From the NCBI GenBank assembly GCA_002477475.1, contig DLPX01000064.1, positions 14,680-58,958 of the forward strand: 44,279 nucleotides of DNA. The letters are read 5' to 3'. The notes below the pieces were generated by a model. It made no database searches and was not told the origin of the DNA. It saw nothing but the letters and a program-made list of their open reading frames with translations. Shown piece by piece: positions 7,823 to 16,907 of the stretch; the first letter of the stretch is position 1; each line of letters starts with the position of its first letter. This DNA comes from Proteobacteria bacterium UBA7447 (GTDB taxonomy: Bacteria > Pseudomonadota > Gammaproteobacteria > Arenicellales > UBA868). The translations under genes were made by a program, and so were the position numbers.

Positions 7823-9430
7823 ATGGTCCAGTTCTCCAGCCGCATTGATACGTCCTCTGCCGATTTTTTGGCCAACCGCGAGGCAATGCTGTCGAAAACC
7901 GCTGTGCTCACTGAAGCCATCGAGCGGGTGACGCAGGGGGGCAGTGAAAAAGCCCGGGCCCGACACAGCGCAAGAGGCAAGCTGCTGCCTCGCGAGCGAA
8001 TCGAAAAACTGCTCGACCCTGGCGCTGGGTTTCTGGAACTGTCTCAGCTTGCCGGTTGGGAGCTTTACGATGATGAGGTCCCCTGCGGGGGCATCATCAC
8101 CGGTATCGGGCAGATTCATGGGCAAGACTGCATGCTGGTGGTCAATGACGCTACCATCAAGGGAGGCACTTACTACCCGATTACCGTCAAAAAACATCTG
8201 AGAGCCCAAGCCATCGCGAAAGACAATCGCCTGCCTTGTATTTATCTGGTCGACTCTGGAGGTGCTTATCTTCCAAGACAGGATGAGGTCTTTGCCGATC
8301 GAGAGCATTTCGGGCGAATTTTTTTCAACCAGGCCAATATGTCGGCAGCTGGCATACCGCAGATTGCGGTCGTGATGGGTTCGTGCACCGCCGGAGGGGC
8401 GTATGTGCCGGCGATGTCCGATCAGGCGATCATCGTCCGTCGTCAGGGCACGATTTTTCTTGGAGGTCCGCCCCTGGTTAAGGCTGCCACAGGCGAGGAA
8501 GTGAGTGCAGAAGCGCTGGGGGGCGCCGATGTTCACACAAGAATTTCAGGAGTTGCCGACTATCTGGCGCAGGATGATGATGATGCTTTGACCCTGACTC
8601 GCGAAATCGTCTCACATCTCAACGTGGCGCCTGCCGCCAGAATTCCTCGAGCCAACCCGGAAGCACCACAATATGGGGTGGAGGAACTTTACGGCATCAT
8701 TCCCTCCGACCCCCGGCTCCCTTTTGATATTCGTGAAATCATCTGTCGAATTGTCGATGGAAGTGACTTTCAGGAATTCAAGTCGCGCTACGGCAAGACA
8801 TTAGTGTGTGCCTTCAGTCAGATCGCGGGGTATCCGATCGGCATTATTGCGAACAACGGTATTCTCTTTTCAGAATCGGCACTCAAAGGTGCGCACTTTG
8901 TTGAGCTGTGCACCCAGCGGGGCATCCCCTTGCTGTTTCTTCAGAATATCACTGGATTTATGGTCGGCAGTCGCTATGAGCACGGGGGGATCGCCCGGGA
9001 CGGTGCGAAGCTGGTGAACGCGGTTGCCTGTGCCAAGGTGCCCAAACTGACCGTTATCGTTGGCGGCAGTTTTGGCGCAGGGAACTATGGCATGTGCGGC
9101 AGAGCCTACGATCCCCGATTCCTGTGGATGTGGCCCAATGCCCGAATCTCTGTCATGGGCGGAGATACCGCGGCGCAGGTCCTGTCCCAAGTCCGTCGCG
9201 ACGGCCTGCAAAAGGCGGGTCGGGATTGGCCCAGCGAAGAGGAAAAGATTTTTCGCGATGCCATCTCGCATCAGTATGATGAGCAGGGCAGTCCTTTTTA
9301 TTCCAGCGCACGCCTATGGGACGACGGCATCATCGATCCAGCCCACACCCGGAGGATCCTGTCGTTGGCGCTCACCACCGCACACAATGCGCCTATCAGC
9401 CAGACCGACTTTGGCGTCTTCCGCATGTAG
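7823..9430 (+). CDS. liuB: Methylcrotonyl-CoA carboxylase beta subunit
   Basis: A 535-residue carboxyltransferase subunit that moves the carboxyl group from biotin to 3-methylcrotonyl-CoA, giving 3-methylglutaconyl-CoA in leucine breakdown. The full length matches MCC beta subunits. Visible motifs are ARGKLLPRERIEKLLDPG near residues 49-66, CGGIITGIG, VDSGGAYLPRQDEVF (an MCC/GCC signature in the N-half), GSCTAGGAYVPAMSD, and the C-half ENITGFMVG-like and GGSFGAGNYGMCGRAYDPRF oxyanion loops. It needs a biotin-carrying alpha subunit (LiuD), which is not in the window; neither are LiuC or LiuE. ispG begins 44 nt downstream. Confidence 0.93.
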   Translation: MVQFSSRIDTSSADFLANREAMLSKTAVLTEAIERVTQGGSEKARARHSARGKLLPRERIEKLLDPGAGFLELSQLAGWELYDDEVPCGGIITGIGQIHGQDCMLVVNDATIKGGTYYPITVKKHLRAQAIAKDNRLPCIYLVDSGGAYLPRQDEVFADREHFGRIFFNQANMSAAGIPQIAVVMGSCTAGGAYVPAMSDQAIIVRRQGTIFLGGPPLVKAATGEEVSAEALGGADVHTRISGVADYLAQDDDDALTLTREIVSHLNVAPAARIPRANPEAPQYGVEELYGIIPSDPRLPFDIREIICRIVDGSDFQEFKSRYGKTLVCAFSQIAGYPIGIIANNGILFSESALKGAHFVELCTQRGIPLLFLQNITGFMVGSRYEHGGIARDGAKLVNAVACAKVPKLTVIVGGSFGAGNYGMCGRAYDPRFLWMWPNARISVMGGDTAAQVLSQVRRDGLQKAGRDWPSEEEKIFRDAISHQYDEQGSPFYSSARLWDDGIIDPAHTRRILSLALTTAHNAPISQTDFGVFRM

Positions 9431-9474
9431 GACGATTAGAATATCCATCCCTGTTGCCTTCTCCTGAAATCCAG

Positions 9475-10740
9475 ATGCCATCAACCTCACTCCCCAGAAA
9501 ATCCACTCACCAGGTTCGGGTAGGAAAAATTCTTGTCGGCGGAGACGCGCCCGTCGTCGTCCAATCGATGACCAATACCGATACCGCCGACGTGGAGGCG
9601 ACCGTTCGCCAGGTGATTGAGTTGGCAGAAGCGGGGTCCGAAATTGTGCGGATCACCGTGAACAACAACCCCGCCGCAAAAGCGGTGCCCGTCATCAGAA
9701 GTCGACTGGACACCGCCGGCTGCTCGGTGCCGCTGGTCGGCGATTTTCACTATAACGGACACACCCTGTTACAGGAGTACAGTGACTGCGCCGATGTGCT
9801 TGATAAATACCGCATCAACCCCGGCAACGTCGGTCAGGGTGAAAAACGGGATATACGGTTTTGCCAAATGATTGAGCAAGCCTGCATTCGAAACAAACCC
9901 GTTCGAATCGGTGTGAACTGGGGCTCCCTCGATCCCCAACTGCTTGCGCGCAAGCTGGATGAGAATGCGGCCCTCACCTCGCCCCGTTCATTGGAAACCG
10001 TCACACGAGAGGCGCTGGTCGATTCCGCTGTGAACAGTGCCGACCTCGCTCAACGCGAAGGGCTCAGGCCAGACCAAATTATTCTTTCCGCAAAGGTGAG
10101 TGCCGTGCCCGAATTGGTAGCAGTCTACCGACAGCTGGCTAAACGATCTGATCTGGCTCTGCATCTTGGACTCACCGAAGCCGGTATGGCTGACAAAGGG
10201 GTTGTCTCTTCAACCGCCGGCCTTGTCCTGTTACTCCACGAAGGCATCGGCGACACGATTCGGGTCTCCTTAACGCCCCAACCTGGCGAGAGCCGCACCC
10301 GCGAAGTTCGAGTTGCACAGGAAGTCCTGCAGTCTTTGGGGCTGCGCAGTTTCACACCCCAGGTGACCGCCTGTCCCGGATGCGGACGAACCACTAGTGA
10401 CTTCTTTCAGCGTCTGGCCGAGGAAGTCCAGGAGCACTTGCGGCAACGCATGGTCAAATGGAAGACACAATATCCGGGTGCAGAAACCTTATCCGTTGCT
10501 GTGATGGGCTGTGTGGTCAACGGGCCGGGTGAAAGCCGCCACGCCGACATTGGCATCAGCCTGCCCGGTACCGGAGAGAACCCGGTCGCCCCTGTCTTTC
10601 AGGATGGAGAAAAAATCTGCACGCTGCGTGGCGAAGATATCGCAACGCAGTTTATCGCCCTCGTCGAGAATTATGTCGACAACAGGTTTGGTGACGGAAC
10701 GGATGGCACTCCGTCTTCCACTCCGGCTCAAGCCGGCTAA
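9475..10740 (+). CDS. ispG: 4-hydroxy-3-methylbut-2-en-1-yl diphosphate synthase (flavodoxin/ferredoxin)
   Basis: A 421-residue [4Fe-4S] enzyme of the MEP isoprenoid pathway; it reduces ME-cPP to HMBPP in the cytosol. The N-terminal TIM barrel begins with VRVGKILVGGDAPVVVQSMT. The iron-sulfur cysteines lie in TACPGCGRTTSDFF and in GCVVNGPGE, the standard IspG pattern. The open frame runs back to 9316 inside liuB, but the ATG at 9475 gives the normal N-terminus. In many gammaproteobacteria ispG lies between rodZ and hisS. Here it follows liuB by 44 nt, so it may be read from the liu promoter or have its own. It converges with fabB, 29 nt apart, with no obvious terminator between. Confidence 0.95.
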   Translation: MPSTSLPRKSTHQVRVGKILVGGDAPVVVQSMTNTDTADVEATVRQVIELAEAGSEIVRITVNNNPAAKAVPVIRSRLDTAGCSVPLVGDFHYNGHTLLQEYSDCADVLDKYRINPGNVGQGEKRDIRFCQMIEQACIRNKPVRIGVNWGSLDPQLLARKLDENAALTSPRSLETVTREALVDSAVNSADLAQREGLRPDQIILSAKVSAVPELVAVYRQLAKRSDLALHLGLTEAGMADKGVVSSTAGLVLLLHEGIGDTIRVSLTPQPGESRTREVRVAQEVLQSLGLRSFTPQVTACPGCGRTTSDFFQRLAEEVQEHLRQRMVKWKTQYPGAETLSVAVMGCVVNGPGESRHADIGISLPGTGENPVAPVFQDGEKICTLRGEDIATQFIALVENYVDNRFGDGTDGTPSSTPAQAG

Positions 10741-10769
10741 AAAGAACGACTACACCTCCCAAAGCGCTC

Positions 10770-11987
10770 TCAGTCAGTAAATTTCTGAAAAACCAACGTC
10801 GCGTTGGTGCCGCCAAACCCAAAGCTGTTGGACATTACTGTGTTGAGATTCGGCGCATCTGTCGTGGCCCGCACAATCGGATAACCCAAGGCTTTGGGAT
10901 CAAGGTCCTGAATATTTGCCGAAGCCGACATAAAGCCCCCGCTCAGCATGATCAAGGAGTAGATCGCCTCGTTGACGCCTGCCGCCCCCAGCGCATGTCC
11001 CGTCAATGACTTGGTGGCACTTAACGCCGGCACGTCATCGCCGAAAACAGTACGCAACGCTTCCAGTTCCTGAATATCCCCGACCGGCGTACTGGTTCCG
11101 TGGGTATTAACGTAGTCAACCGATCCCGAAACCCCCTCAAGAGCCTGGTGCATGCAGCGAATAGCCCCTTCGCCTGAGGGCTGCACCATATCGAATCCAT
11201 CACTACTCGCGCCATAGCCCACCAGTTCAGCAAGGATCGGCGCACCCCGGTCGCGTGCATGATCAAGAGCTTCCAGCACCAGCACTCCCCCTCCGCCAGA
11301 GATCACAAAGCCATCCCGATTGGCATCATAGGTCCGCGAAGCACTCTGCGGCGTTTCGTTGTATTTAGACGACATCGCGCCCATCGCATCGAACAGTACA
11401 GACGTGCTCCAATGCAATTCCTCGCCCCCGCCTGCGAAGATAACGTCCTGCTTCCCCATCTGGATCAATTCCGTCCCGTGGCCTATGCAATGGGCACTGG
11501 TGGAGCACGCTGAACTGATTGAATAGGACACTCCCTTGATCGAAAAGGCAGTGCTGAGACAGGCTGAATTCGTGCTGGCCATGGTCCGGGTCACCATATA
11601 GGGCCCGACACGCTTCACACCCTTTTGTCGAAGCAGGTCTGCCGCTGCCACGATGTTTTCAGGAGAACCGCCCCCAGTGCCCACCACGAGTCCAGTACGG
11701 GGATTAGAAATCTCGGACTCGCCAAGACCAGAAGCGGTAATCGCTTCACGCATCGCGATATAGTTATAGGCGGCAGAAGCCCCCATAAAACGTCTTAATT
11801 TTCGGTCGATCTCGGCTTCCAGATCGATCTCGATACTCCCACGCACTTGGGAACGAAATCCCAGTTCACGATACTCCTCCGACGCGACAATGCCGGACCG
11901 CGTTTCGCGAAGGGCGCTCTCCACTTCAGCACAGTTGTTGCCGATACTGCTGACGATGCCCATGCCTGTAACGACAACCCGCCTCAT
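10770..11987 (-). CDS. fabB: 3-oxoacyl-ACP synthase I
   Basis: A 405-residue condensing enzyme that elongates fatty acyl-ACP, including the cis-unsaturated intermediates made by FabA. The Cys-His-His triad is visible: C161 in SISSACSTSAHC, His in VNTHGTSTPVGD and His in SLTGHALGAAG. The MASTNSACLSTAF segment (136-148) supports FabB over FabF. The ATG overlaps the fabA stop by 4 nt, so the two are translationally coupled. This fabA-fabB pair is the anaerobic unsaturated fatty acid pathway, typical of gammaproteobacteria and some alphaproteobacteria. Confidence 0.95.
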   Translation of the reverse strand: MRRVVVTGMGIVSSIGNNCAEVESALRETRSGIVASEEYRELGFRSQVRGSIEIDLEAEIDRKLRRFMGASAAYNYIAMREAITASGLGESEISNPRTGLVVGTGGGSPENIVAAADLLRQKGVKRVGPYMVTRTMASTNSACLSTAFSIKGVSYSISSACSTSAHCIGHGTELIQMGKQDVIFAGGGEELHWSTSVLFDAMGAMSSKYNETPQSASRTYDANRDGFVISGGGGVLVLEALDHARDRGAPILAELVGYGASSDGFDMVQPSGEGAIRCMHQALEGVSGSVDYVNTHGTSTPVGDIQELEALRTVFGDDVPALSATKSLTGHALGAAGVNEAIYSLIMLSGGFMSASANIQDLDPKALGYPIVRATTDAPNLNTVMSNSFGFGGTNATLVFQKFTD

Positions 11988-12502
11988 GAAATCGCCCCTT
12001 CCTCCTCAGAGGTAAAAAGACCTACCCTAAGATCCTTGCCGGTATAGATGGTCCGATCATCAACTTCAACCGTACCGTCGGCAATCCCCATGTAGAGGCG
12101 TCTCATCACGACACGTTTAAGTGAGACGCGGTAACGGACCAACTGGCAGTCCGGAGTCACCTGTCCGGTAAAGCGGATCTCTCCCGACCCTAGAGCGCGA
12201 CCGCGTCCCTGGCCGCCCTTCCACCCAAGAAAAAATCCCACCAACTGCCAAAGCGCATCCACGCCCAGGCAACCCGGCATGACGGGGTCATTCTCAAAGT
12301 GGCATTGGAAAAACCACAGATCTGGATTCAGATCGAGCTCAGCGACAATTTCCCCTTTTCCATATTCGCCGCCTTCATCACTGATATGCACGATACGGTC
12401 AAACATCAGCATAGGTGGCAGAGGAAGTTGCGCGTTCCCGGGCCCGAACATCTGCCCGTGACCGCAGTCAAGCAATTCCCGGTTTGTGAAACTTTGCTGC
12501 AT
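11984..12502 (-). CDS. fabA: 3-hydroxyacyl-ACP dehydratase/isomerase FabA
   Basis: A 172-residue hot-dog enzyme that dehydrates 3-hydroxydecanoyl-ACP and isomerises trans-2- to cis-3-decenoyl-ACP, the branch point to unsaturated fatty acids. Catalytic residues are H68 in FFQCHFENDPVMPGC and D82 in LGVDALWQL, matching E. coli H70/D84. The substrate-tunnel segment GSGEIRFTGQV is present. The length of about 172 residues is standard. It is the first gene of the fabAB operon, with a consensus -10 box 61 bp upstream. Confidence 0.95.
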   Translation of the reverse strand: MQQSFTNRELLDCGHGQMFGPGNAQLPLPPMLMFDRIVHISDEGGEYGKGEIVAELDLNPDLWFFQCHFENDPVMPGCLGVDALWQLVGFFLGWKGGQGRGRALGSGEIRFTGQVTPDCQLVRYRVSLKRVVMRRLYMGIADGTVEVDDRTIYTGKDLRVGLFTSEEEGAIS

Positions 12503-12562
12503 GTTGTTTTTAGAGGGCGGATTCAGTCGCGATCACGCCGACTTTGCAGCGCCGCTCCATCA

Positions 12563-12568
12563 ATTATA
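12563..12568 (-). promoter_or_regulatory. Probable fabA -10 box
   Basis: A perfect TATAAT on the - strand, 61 bp before the fabA ATG, in the 100-bp gap between lutC and fabA. No good -35 box is seen at 16-18 bp, which may mean activator dependence. In some gammaproteobacteria fabA is activated by FadR and repressed by FabR. I could not identify either site with confidence. Confidence 0.45.
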
Positions 12569-12602
12569 GCGAGTCCACCCGCCAATCACAGAAAGCGCCG
12601 AC

Positions 12603-13259
12603 TCAGGCACTTTCCACGATCAGTAAATGCAAACGACGCGGTCCATGCGCGCCGTACTGAATGGTTTGCTCAATATCGCCCGTTTTGGAAGGTCCGGTAA
12701 TCAGGTTGATGGCGCGGCCCCTGGTCGCGCCTGACTTTCGCAATATTGTCCAGGCATCTTCCATGTGGCGCACGATTCGGCGACGGTCTACGACAACGAG
12801 ATGATCATCCGGCAAATAATTCTGTGAGGGAGGCGCCGTCGGCCCAGAACACATCACCAGCGTGCCGGTCTCCGCGACCGCGGCGACCGCCTCACTCAGG
12901 GCTGCCTTGGTATCTCTATCAGCGCCTTTGCGATAAACGAACACCTGATCGGTCCATTGCGTTGCATCCAGCACCGGCCCGCTGCCAAGATGCCACTGGG
13001 CGTCCAATCCCATGCTGGCGAGATGTTTTACCACAGCAGACTCAACATCTTTGGCGCTTATCCGCTCATAAGTGCCATGAACCGCTACGTGCTTCTGACA
13101 GAAACGGGCCAATAGATCATCATCAAATTCAGGCTGCACCTGCGGGCGACTATTTTGAATACGGAATCTCAACTCCTCCAGACGCGCGGTCGTCCGGGGT
13201 TCGCCGTCGGCGAGAGACTTTCTGATGGCGCCCAGTATCTGATCGCGTGCCCGATTCAT
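12603..13259 (-). CDS. lutC: Lactate utilization protein C (LUD domain)
   Basis: A 218-residue LUD-domain protein, the third subunit of the L-lactate oxidation complex LutABC (YkgG family). The open frame extends upstream to 13571 inside lutB. The natural start is the ATG at 13259, which overlaps the lutB TGA by 4 nt (ATGA) and gives MNRARDQILGAIRKSL, as in relatives. The C-terminal part (VMCSGPTAPPSQNYLPDDHLVV is recognisable at about residues 140-161, then NLITGPSKTGDIEQTIQYGAHGP) is the conserved LutC core. It is the last gene of lutABC. Confidence 0.9.
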   Translation of the reverse strand: MNRARDQILGAIRKSLADGEPRTTARLEELRFRIQNSRPQVQPEFDDDLLARFCQKHVAVHGTYERISAKDVESAVVKHLASMGLDAQWHLGSGPVLDATQWTDQVFVYRKGADRDTKAALSEAVAAVAETGTLVMCSGPTAPPSQNYLPDDHLVVVDRRRIVRHMEDAWTILRKSGATRGRAINLITGPSKTGDIEQTIQYGAHGPRRLHLLIVESA

Positions 13260-14689
13260 GATCTGACTTTTCGACTTTGCCACTGTCTCATAAATGATCG
13301 CCGCGCCGGGGCAGGAAAATCCCGACTGCCTGTCCAGCCGCTGGCACCGGGCAGCCAAGTCAGGCCGCCCCGACGTCCTCCGAACATGTGCATCACCCTC
13401 AAGGGCAATGCCATCACTCCTTGATACAACCGGGGACGGCAGGCGAGCCATGCCCATGTCCCCAGCAGGAGACGACCCAAGCCCGAGCTCAATCGACGTT
13501 CGTGCTGCTCCACTCGGTGCTTCAGCAGCAGGTCGGAGAGTGGAATACGCACGGGACAGACTTCCTTGCATCTGCCGTTCAATGTGCAGGCATTGGGAAG
13601 ATCCAATGACTGATCAAAACCATTCAAAAGCGGGGTCAGCACAGAGCCCATCGGGCCGGAATAAACCCACCCGTACGCATGACCTCCAATGGAGCCATAC
13701 ACTGGACAGTGATTGAGGCAGGCGCCACAGCGGATACACCGCAACATCGCCTGATATTGCCCTCCGAGCAGTCGCGACCGGCCGTTATCCAACAGCACCA
13801 CATGATACGCCTCAGGCCCCTCCATATCGCCTGGCCGGCGAGGTCCCGAATACAACGACGTGTAGGCGGAGAACTCCTGCCCCGTTGCGCTGCGGGCCAA
13901 TACCCGTAAGAGCACGGCAAGATCGTCCAGGGAAGGCACGATCTTTTCGATCCCGGCAGTCACTATGTGCACACGCGGCAGACAACTTGTCAGATCTCCG
14001 TTCCCCTCATTGGTGACGATGACATTTGCACCCGTTTCCGCGACCAGAAAGTTGGCCCCCGTAATCCCTACATCCGCGGTAACAAAACGTTCGCGAAGCA
14101 CGCTTCTTGCTTCGTTAACCAGGGCCTCGCGTTGGGTCACCCGGTCGGTATACCCAAGCGGACTGTGGTGCTCATGAAAGAGATCTGTAATCTGCTCGCG
14201 GGTTTTATGGACTGCAGGCGCGATGATGTGACTGGGCGTCTCCCCTGCCAACTGCACGATGTACTCACCCAAATCAGTTTCGACGACCGTCATGCCGGCC
14301 GCCTCCAGCGCCGGGTTGAGATGCATTTCCTCGGACACCATTGACTTGCCTTTGGTGACGGTCTTTGCCTGCGCTTCCTTGCAGATTCCAGCGATGATCT
14401 GGCAGGCCTCTTCTGTATCGCGGGCCCAATGGACTTGCCCGCCATTCTCGATTACCTGCTGCTCATACAGTTCCAAGTAGCCATCCAGGTTAGCCAGCAC
14501 GTGATTCTTGATATCCCGGGCTGCATCTCGAATTGCGTCAAACTCAGGCAATCCATCGATCGCCTCCTGGCGGTGATCGACAAAACCACCACGAGCCTTG
14601 GCCAACGCCCGTTGCAGGCTGGCGTCTTCTAACGCCAGTTTAGCGCGGTCCTGAAATTCGACTCGACGCGATGCGGTTGAAACGCTCAT
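13256..14689 (-). CDS. lutB: Lactate utilization iron-sulfur protein B
   Basis: A 477-residue subunit of the LutABC lactate oxidation complex. It has an N-terminal LUD domain (about residues 70-300, including GITGANFLVAETGANVIVTN) followed by a ferredoxin-like domain. The first cluster motif CIRCGACLNHCPVYG is complete. The second, CTLNGRCKEVCPVRIP, has Asn where a classical motif would have its second Cys. A C-terminal DUF3390-like tail follows. Start and stop overlap lutA and lutC by 4 nt each (ATGA), so the three subunits are probably made in equal amounts. LutABC lets cells grow on L-lactate independently of LldD. Confidence 0.92.
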   Translation of the reverse strand: MSVSTASRRVEFQDRAKLALEDASLQRALAKARGGFVDHRQEAIDGLPEFDAIRDAARDIKNHVLANLDGYLELYEQQVIENGGQVHWARDTEEACQIIAGICKEAQAKTVTKGKSMVSEEMHLNPALEAAGMTVVETDLGEYIVQLAGETPSHIIAPAVHKTREQITDLFHEHHSPLGYTDRVTQREALVNEARSVLRERFVTADVGITGANFLVAETGANVIVTNEGNGDLTSCLPRVHIVTAGIEKIVPSLDDLAVLLRVLARSATGQEFSAYTSLYSGPRRPGDMEGPEAYHVVLLDNGRSRLLGGQYQAMLRCIRCGACLNHCPVYGSIGGHAYGWVYSGPMGSVLTPLLNGFDQSLDLPNACTLNGRCKEVCPVRIPLSDLLLKHRVEQHERRLSSGLGRLLLGTWAWLACRPRLYQGVMALPLRVMHMFGGRRGGLTWLPGASGWTGSRDFPAPARRSFMRQWQSRKVRS

Positions 14690-15477
14690 GCCGTATCTTC
14701 CGATTCTGCTTCACCAATTGCCGGTCCATCGGTCATGCCGGCAAGCACTTCAGCCACATGAAAGACCTTCAGATCGCTCCCTTCTCGGCGCAAACGGCCT
14801 GCAATGTTCAAAAGGCATCCCAGATCCCCGCCCAGCACAGTGTCTGCCTCGGTCTGCGCGATCTGGCCACATTTGTCACTGACGATGCGCCCGGATAGAT
14901 CGGGATACTTCACGCTGAAAAGCCCTCCAAAGCCGCAGCACGCACTACCATCCTCCAGTTCGCGGAGGGACAACCCTTCTACTTGCTGCAGCAATGCACG
15001 CGGCTGCTGATGGATAGCTAGTTCACGCAGGCCTGAGCAGGAGTCATGATAGGCACACACCCCCGGATAAGAGACCTGCTCCAGCTCAACACCAAGCTGC
15101 TCCACCAGGAACGTAGTCAGCTCGAAAGTCTTGTCTGCGAGATTCTGCGCACGTCCTGCCCATTTGACGTCGTGGCGAAAAAGCTCCGGATATTTATTGA
15201 TAAGCGTGTCAGCACATGACCCGGACGGCACCACCACATAGTCATCACTTGAAAATGCCCGGATCACACCCTTGGCGATGTTTATCGTGCTGGCTCGATC
15301 TCCGCTATTCAAAGCCGGTTGGCCGCAACAACTCTGCTCTCGCGGCACACGAATACGGCAACCCGCACGCTCGAGCAAGGCCACCGCCGCAAACGCGACC
15401 TGTGGCCGCATCAGATCAGCAAGACAGGTTACGAACAACCCGACCCTGACCGGGGAATCGGTTTGAGTTTCAGTCAC
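14686..15477 (-). CDS. lutA: Lactate utilization protein A ((Fe-S)-binding, CCG domains)
   Basis: A 263-residue protein with two CCG (cysteine-rich, heterodisulfide reductase-type) domains. The first half has FVTCLADLMRP and REQSCCGQPALNSG. The second half has CAYHDSCSGLREL and GSACCGFGGLFSVKYPDLS. It is the first gene of the lutABC operon. It diverges from the MFS transporter at 15610; the 132-bp gap (15478-15609) must hold both promoters. I found no clear operator and no lut regulator (GntR or LutR type) in the window. Confidence 0.92.
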   Translation of the reverse strand: MTETQTDSPVRVGLFVTCLADLMRPQVAFAAVALLERAGCRIRVPREQSCCGQPALNSGDRASTINIAKGVIRAFSSDDYVVVPSGSCADTLINKYPELFRHDVKWAGRAQNLADKTFELTTFLVEQLGVELEQVSYPGVCAYHDSCSGLRELAIHQQPRALLQQVEGLSLRELEDGSACCGFGGLFSVKYPDLSGRIVSDKCGQIAQTEADTVLGGDLGCLLNIAGRLRREGSDLKVFHVAEVLAGMTDGPAIGEAESEDTA

Positions 15478-15609
15478 AGTGCCACAGATTTAGTCAACGC
15501 ACTTTCACTGTATCATTAAGCCTGTCTTTTCACTACATCAGACCTGCGCCAACGCACGCAACGGCCCGAGCGCCCGCAAATCACGCGCTTTTTTCGGACT
15601 GACCAATCC

Positions 15610-16827
15610 ATGCCTGACCTGATTCGCAAGATCCGTTCACGACCTGAGTTTCTGCTGCTGCTCATGGCGGGGGCGGTTCCCTTGAGCTTTGCTACCTGGC
15701 AGGCGCTATTGAACAACTTTGCAATAGAGCGTGCGGCATTCAGCGGCGCCGAAATTGGCATCCTGCAAAGCCTTCGGGAACTCCCCGGGTTTTTGGCTTT
15801 CACTGTGGTGTTCCTGCTCTTTTTGCTAAAGGAACAGCGGATTGCCCTGATCTCGCTGATCCTGCTCGGGATTGGCACGGCACTCACTGGTTTCTTTCCG
15901 ACCGTGATTGGGCTTTATCTCACCACTGTGGTGATGTCCATAGGGTTTCATTATTTCGAAACCATTCAAACTTCTCTTTCCCTTCAATGGATCGAGACAG
16001 AGCGCACGGCAGAAGTGCTCGGACGCATTATTGCGGTAGGTGCTTTCACATCCATCGTTGCCTTCGCCGCAATCTGGCTCGCCTTCGACGTGATGTCACT
16101 GGATTTCGTCACGGTCTATATCCTGGGAGGCGGCATCACAGTCGCTATTGCGGTCGGGGCGTGGCTGTGCTTTCCACAATTTCCTATCCGGGTGAGACAA
16201 CGTCGGAAACTGATCTTGCGCAAACGCTACTGGCTCTACTATGCGTTGACGTTTCTTTCCGGAGCGCGCCGCCAAATCTTCATCGTCTTTGCCGGATTCC
16301 TGATGGTTGAAAAATTCGGTTACAGCGTTGCTGCGATTTCGGTTTTGTTTCTGGTGAATGCCACATTGAACATGCTTTTTGCGGCACGCATCGGTCGAGT
16401 GATAGGCCGGGTAGGTGAACGGACGGCCTTGATCTTTGAATACATTGGTCTGGTCGGCGTATTTGTTGCCTATGCCTTCGTCAACAATGCGCATCTGGCT
16501 GCCGGCCTATATATCGTTGACCACTTCTTTTTTGCATTGGCCATCGCCATCAAGACCTACTTTCAAAAGATCGTTGACCCTGCTGATATTGCCTCCAGCG
16601 CAGGCGTCTCGTTTACCATCAATCACATCGCGGCGGTGGTGCTGCCAGCGGCCCTTGGGGTTCTTTGGCTGAGTTCACCCGCTACCGTATTTCTGGTGGG
16701 GGCAGGATTGGCCGGTTTATCGCTGCTGTTGTCTCTCAATATCCCGACTCATCCCGCGCAAGGCAACGAAGCGATGCTGGGGCGCTGGGGAGTCGGCTTT
16801 CGCAATACAGTTCGGGCCGGCAAATAA
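15610..16827 (+). CDS. MFS transporter
   Basis: A 405-residue integral inner-membrane protein with about 12 hydrophobic segments in two halves separated by a basic cytosolic loop (RVRQRRKLILRKRYW, near residues 195-209). This is the layout of a major facilitator superfamily carrier. Charged residues between TM2 and TM3 are reduced, and I do not see the classical GxxxDxxGRR motif A. It starts 132 bp from lutA on the opposite strand. A role in lactate or other monocarboxylate uptake is possible by position but not shown by sequence. No substrate can be assigned. Confidence 0.8.
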   Translation: MPDLIRKIRSRPEFLLLLMAGAVPLSFATWQALLNNFAIERAAFSGAEIGILQSLRELPGFLAFTVVFLLFLLKEQRIALISLILLGIGTALTGFFPTVIGLYLTTVVMSIGFHYFETIQTSLSLQWIETERTAEVLGRIIAVGAFTSIVAFAAIWLAFDVMSLDFVTVYILGGGITVAIAVGAWLCFPQFPIRVRQRRKLILRKRYWLYYALTFLSGARRQIFIVFAGFLMVEKFGYSVAAISVLFLVNATLNMLFAARIGRVIGRVGERTALIFEYIGLVGVFVAYAFVNNAHLAAGLYIVDHFFFALAIAIKTYFQKIVDPADIASSAGVSFTINHIAAVVLPAALGVLWLSSPATVFLVGAGLAGLSLLLSLNIPTHPAQGNEAMLGRWGVGFRNTVRAGK

Positions 16828-16907
16828 ATTTACTCTCAATGGTGCCCCGAGAATCATCCCCACAGATGATCCGCCATATGCTGTATGGAAAAGCGAGCGA
16901 CAGACTT

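Noticed and set aside
7712..8536. A 274-residue open frame on the - strand
   Set aside because: It lies antisense inside liuB and the isomerase gene, with no family features.
9316..9474. N-terminal extension of ispG
   Set aside because: It is read inside liuB in another frame. The ATG at 9475 gives the standard length.
13260..13571. N-terminal extension of lutC by about 100 residues
   Set aside because: It lies inside lutB in another frame, and the ATGA overlap at 13256-13259 gives the conserved start.
13640..13700. Possible broken second iron-sulfur motif in LutB (Asn for Cys)
   Set aside because: I think this Asn form is seen in other proteobacterial LutB proteins, so I do not count it as damage. 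Alignment would settle it.
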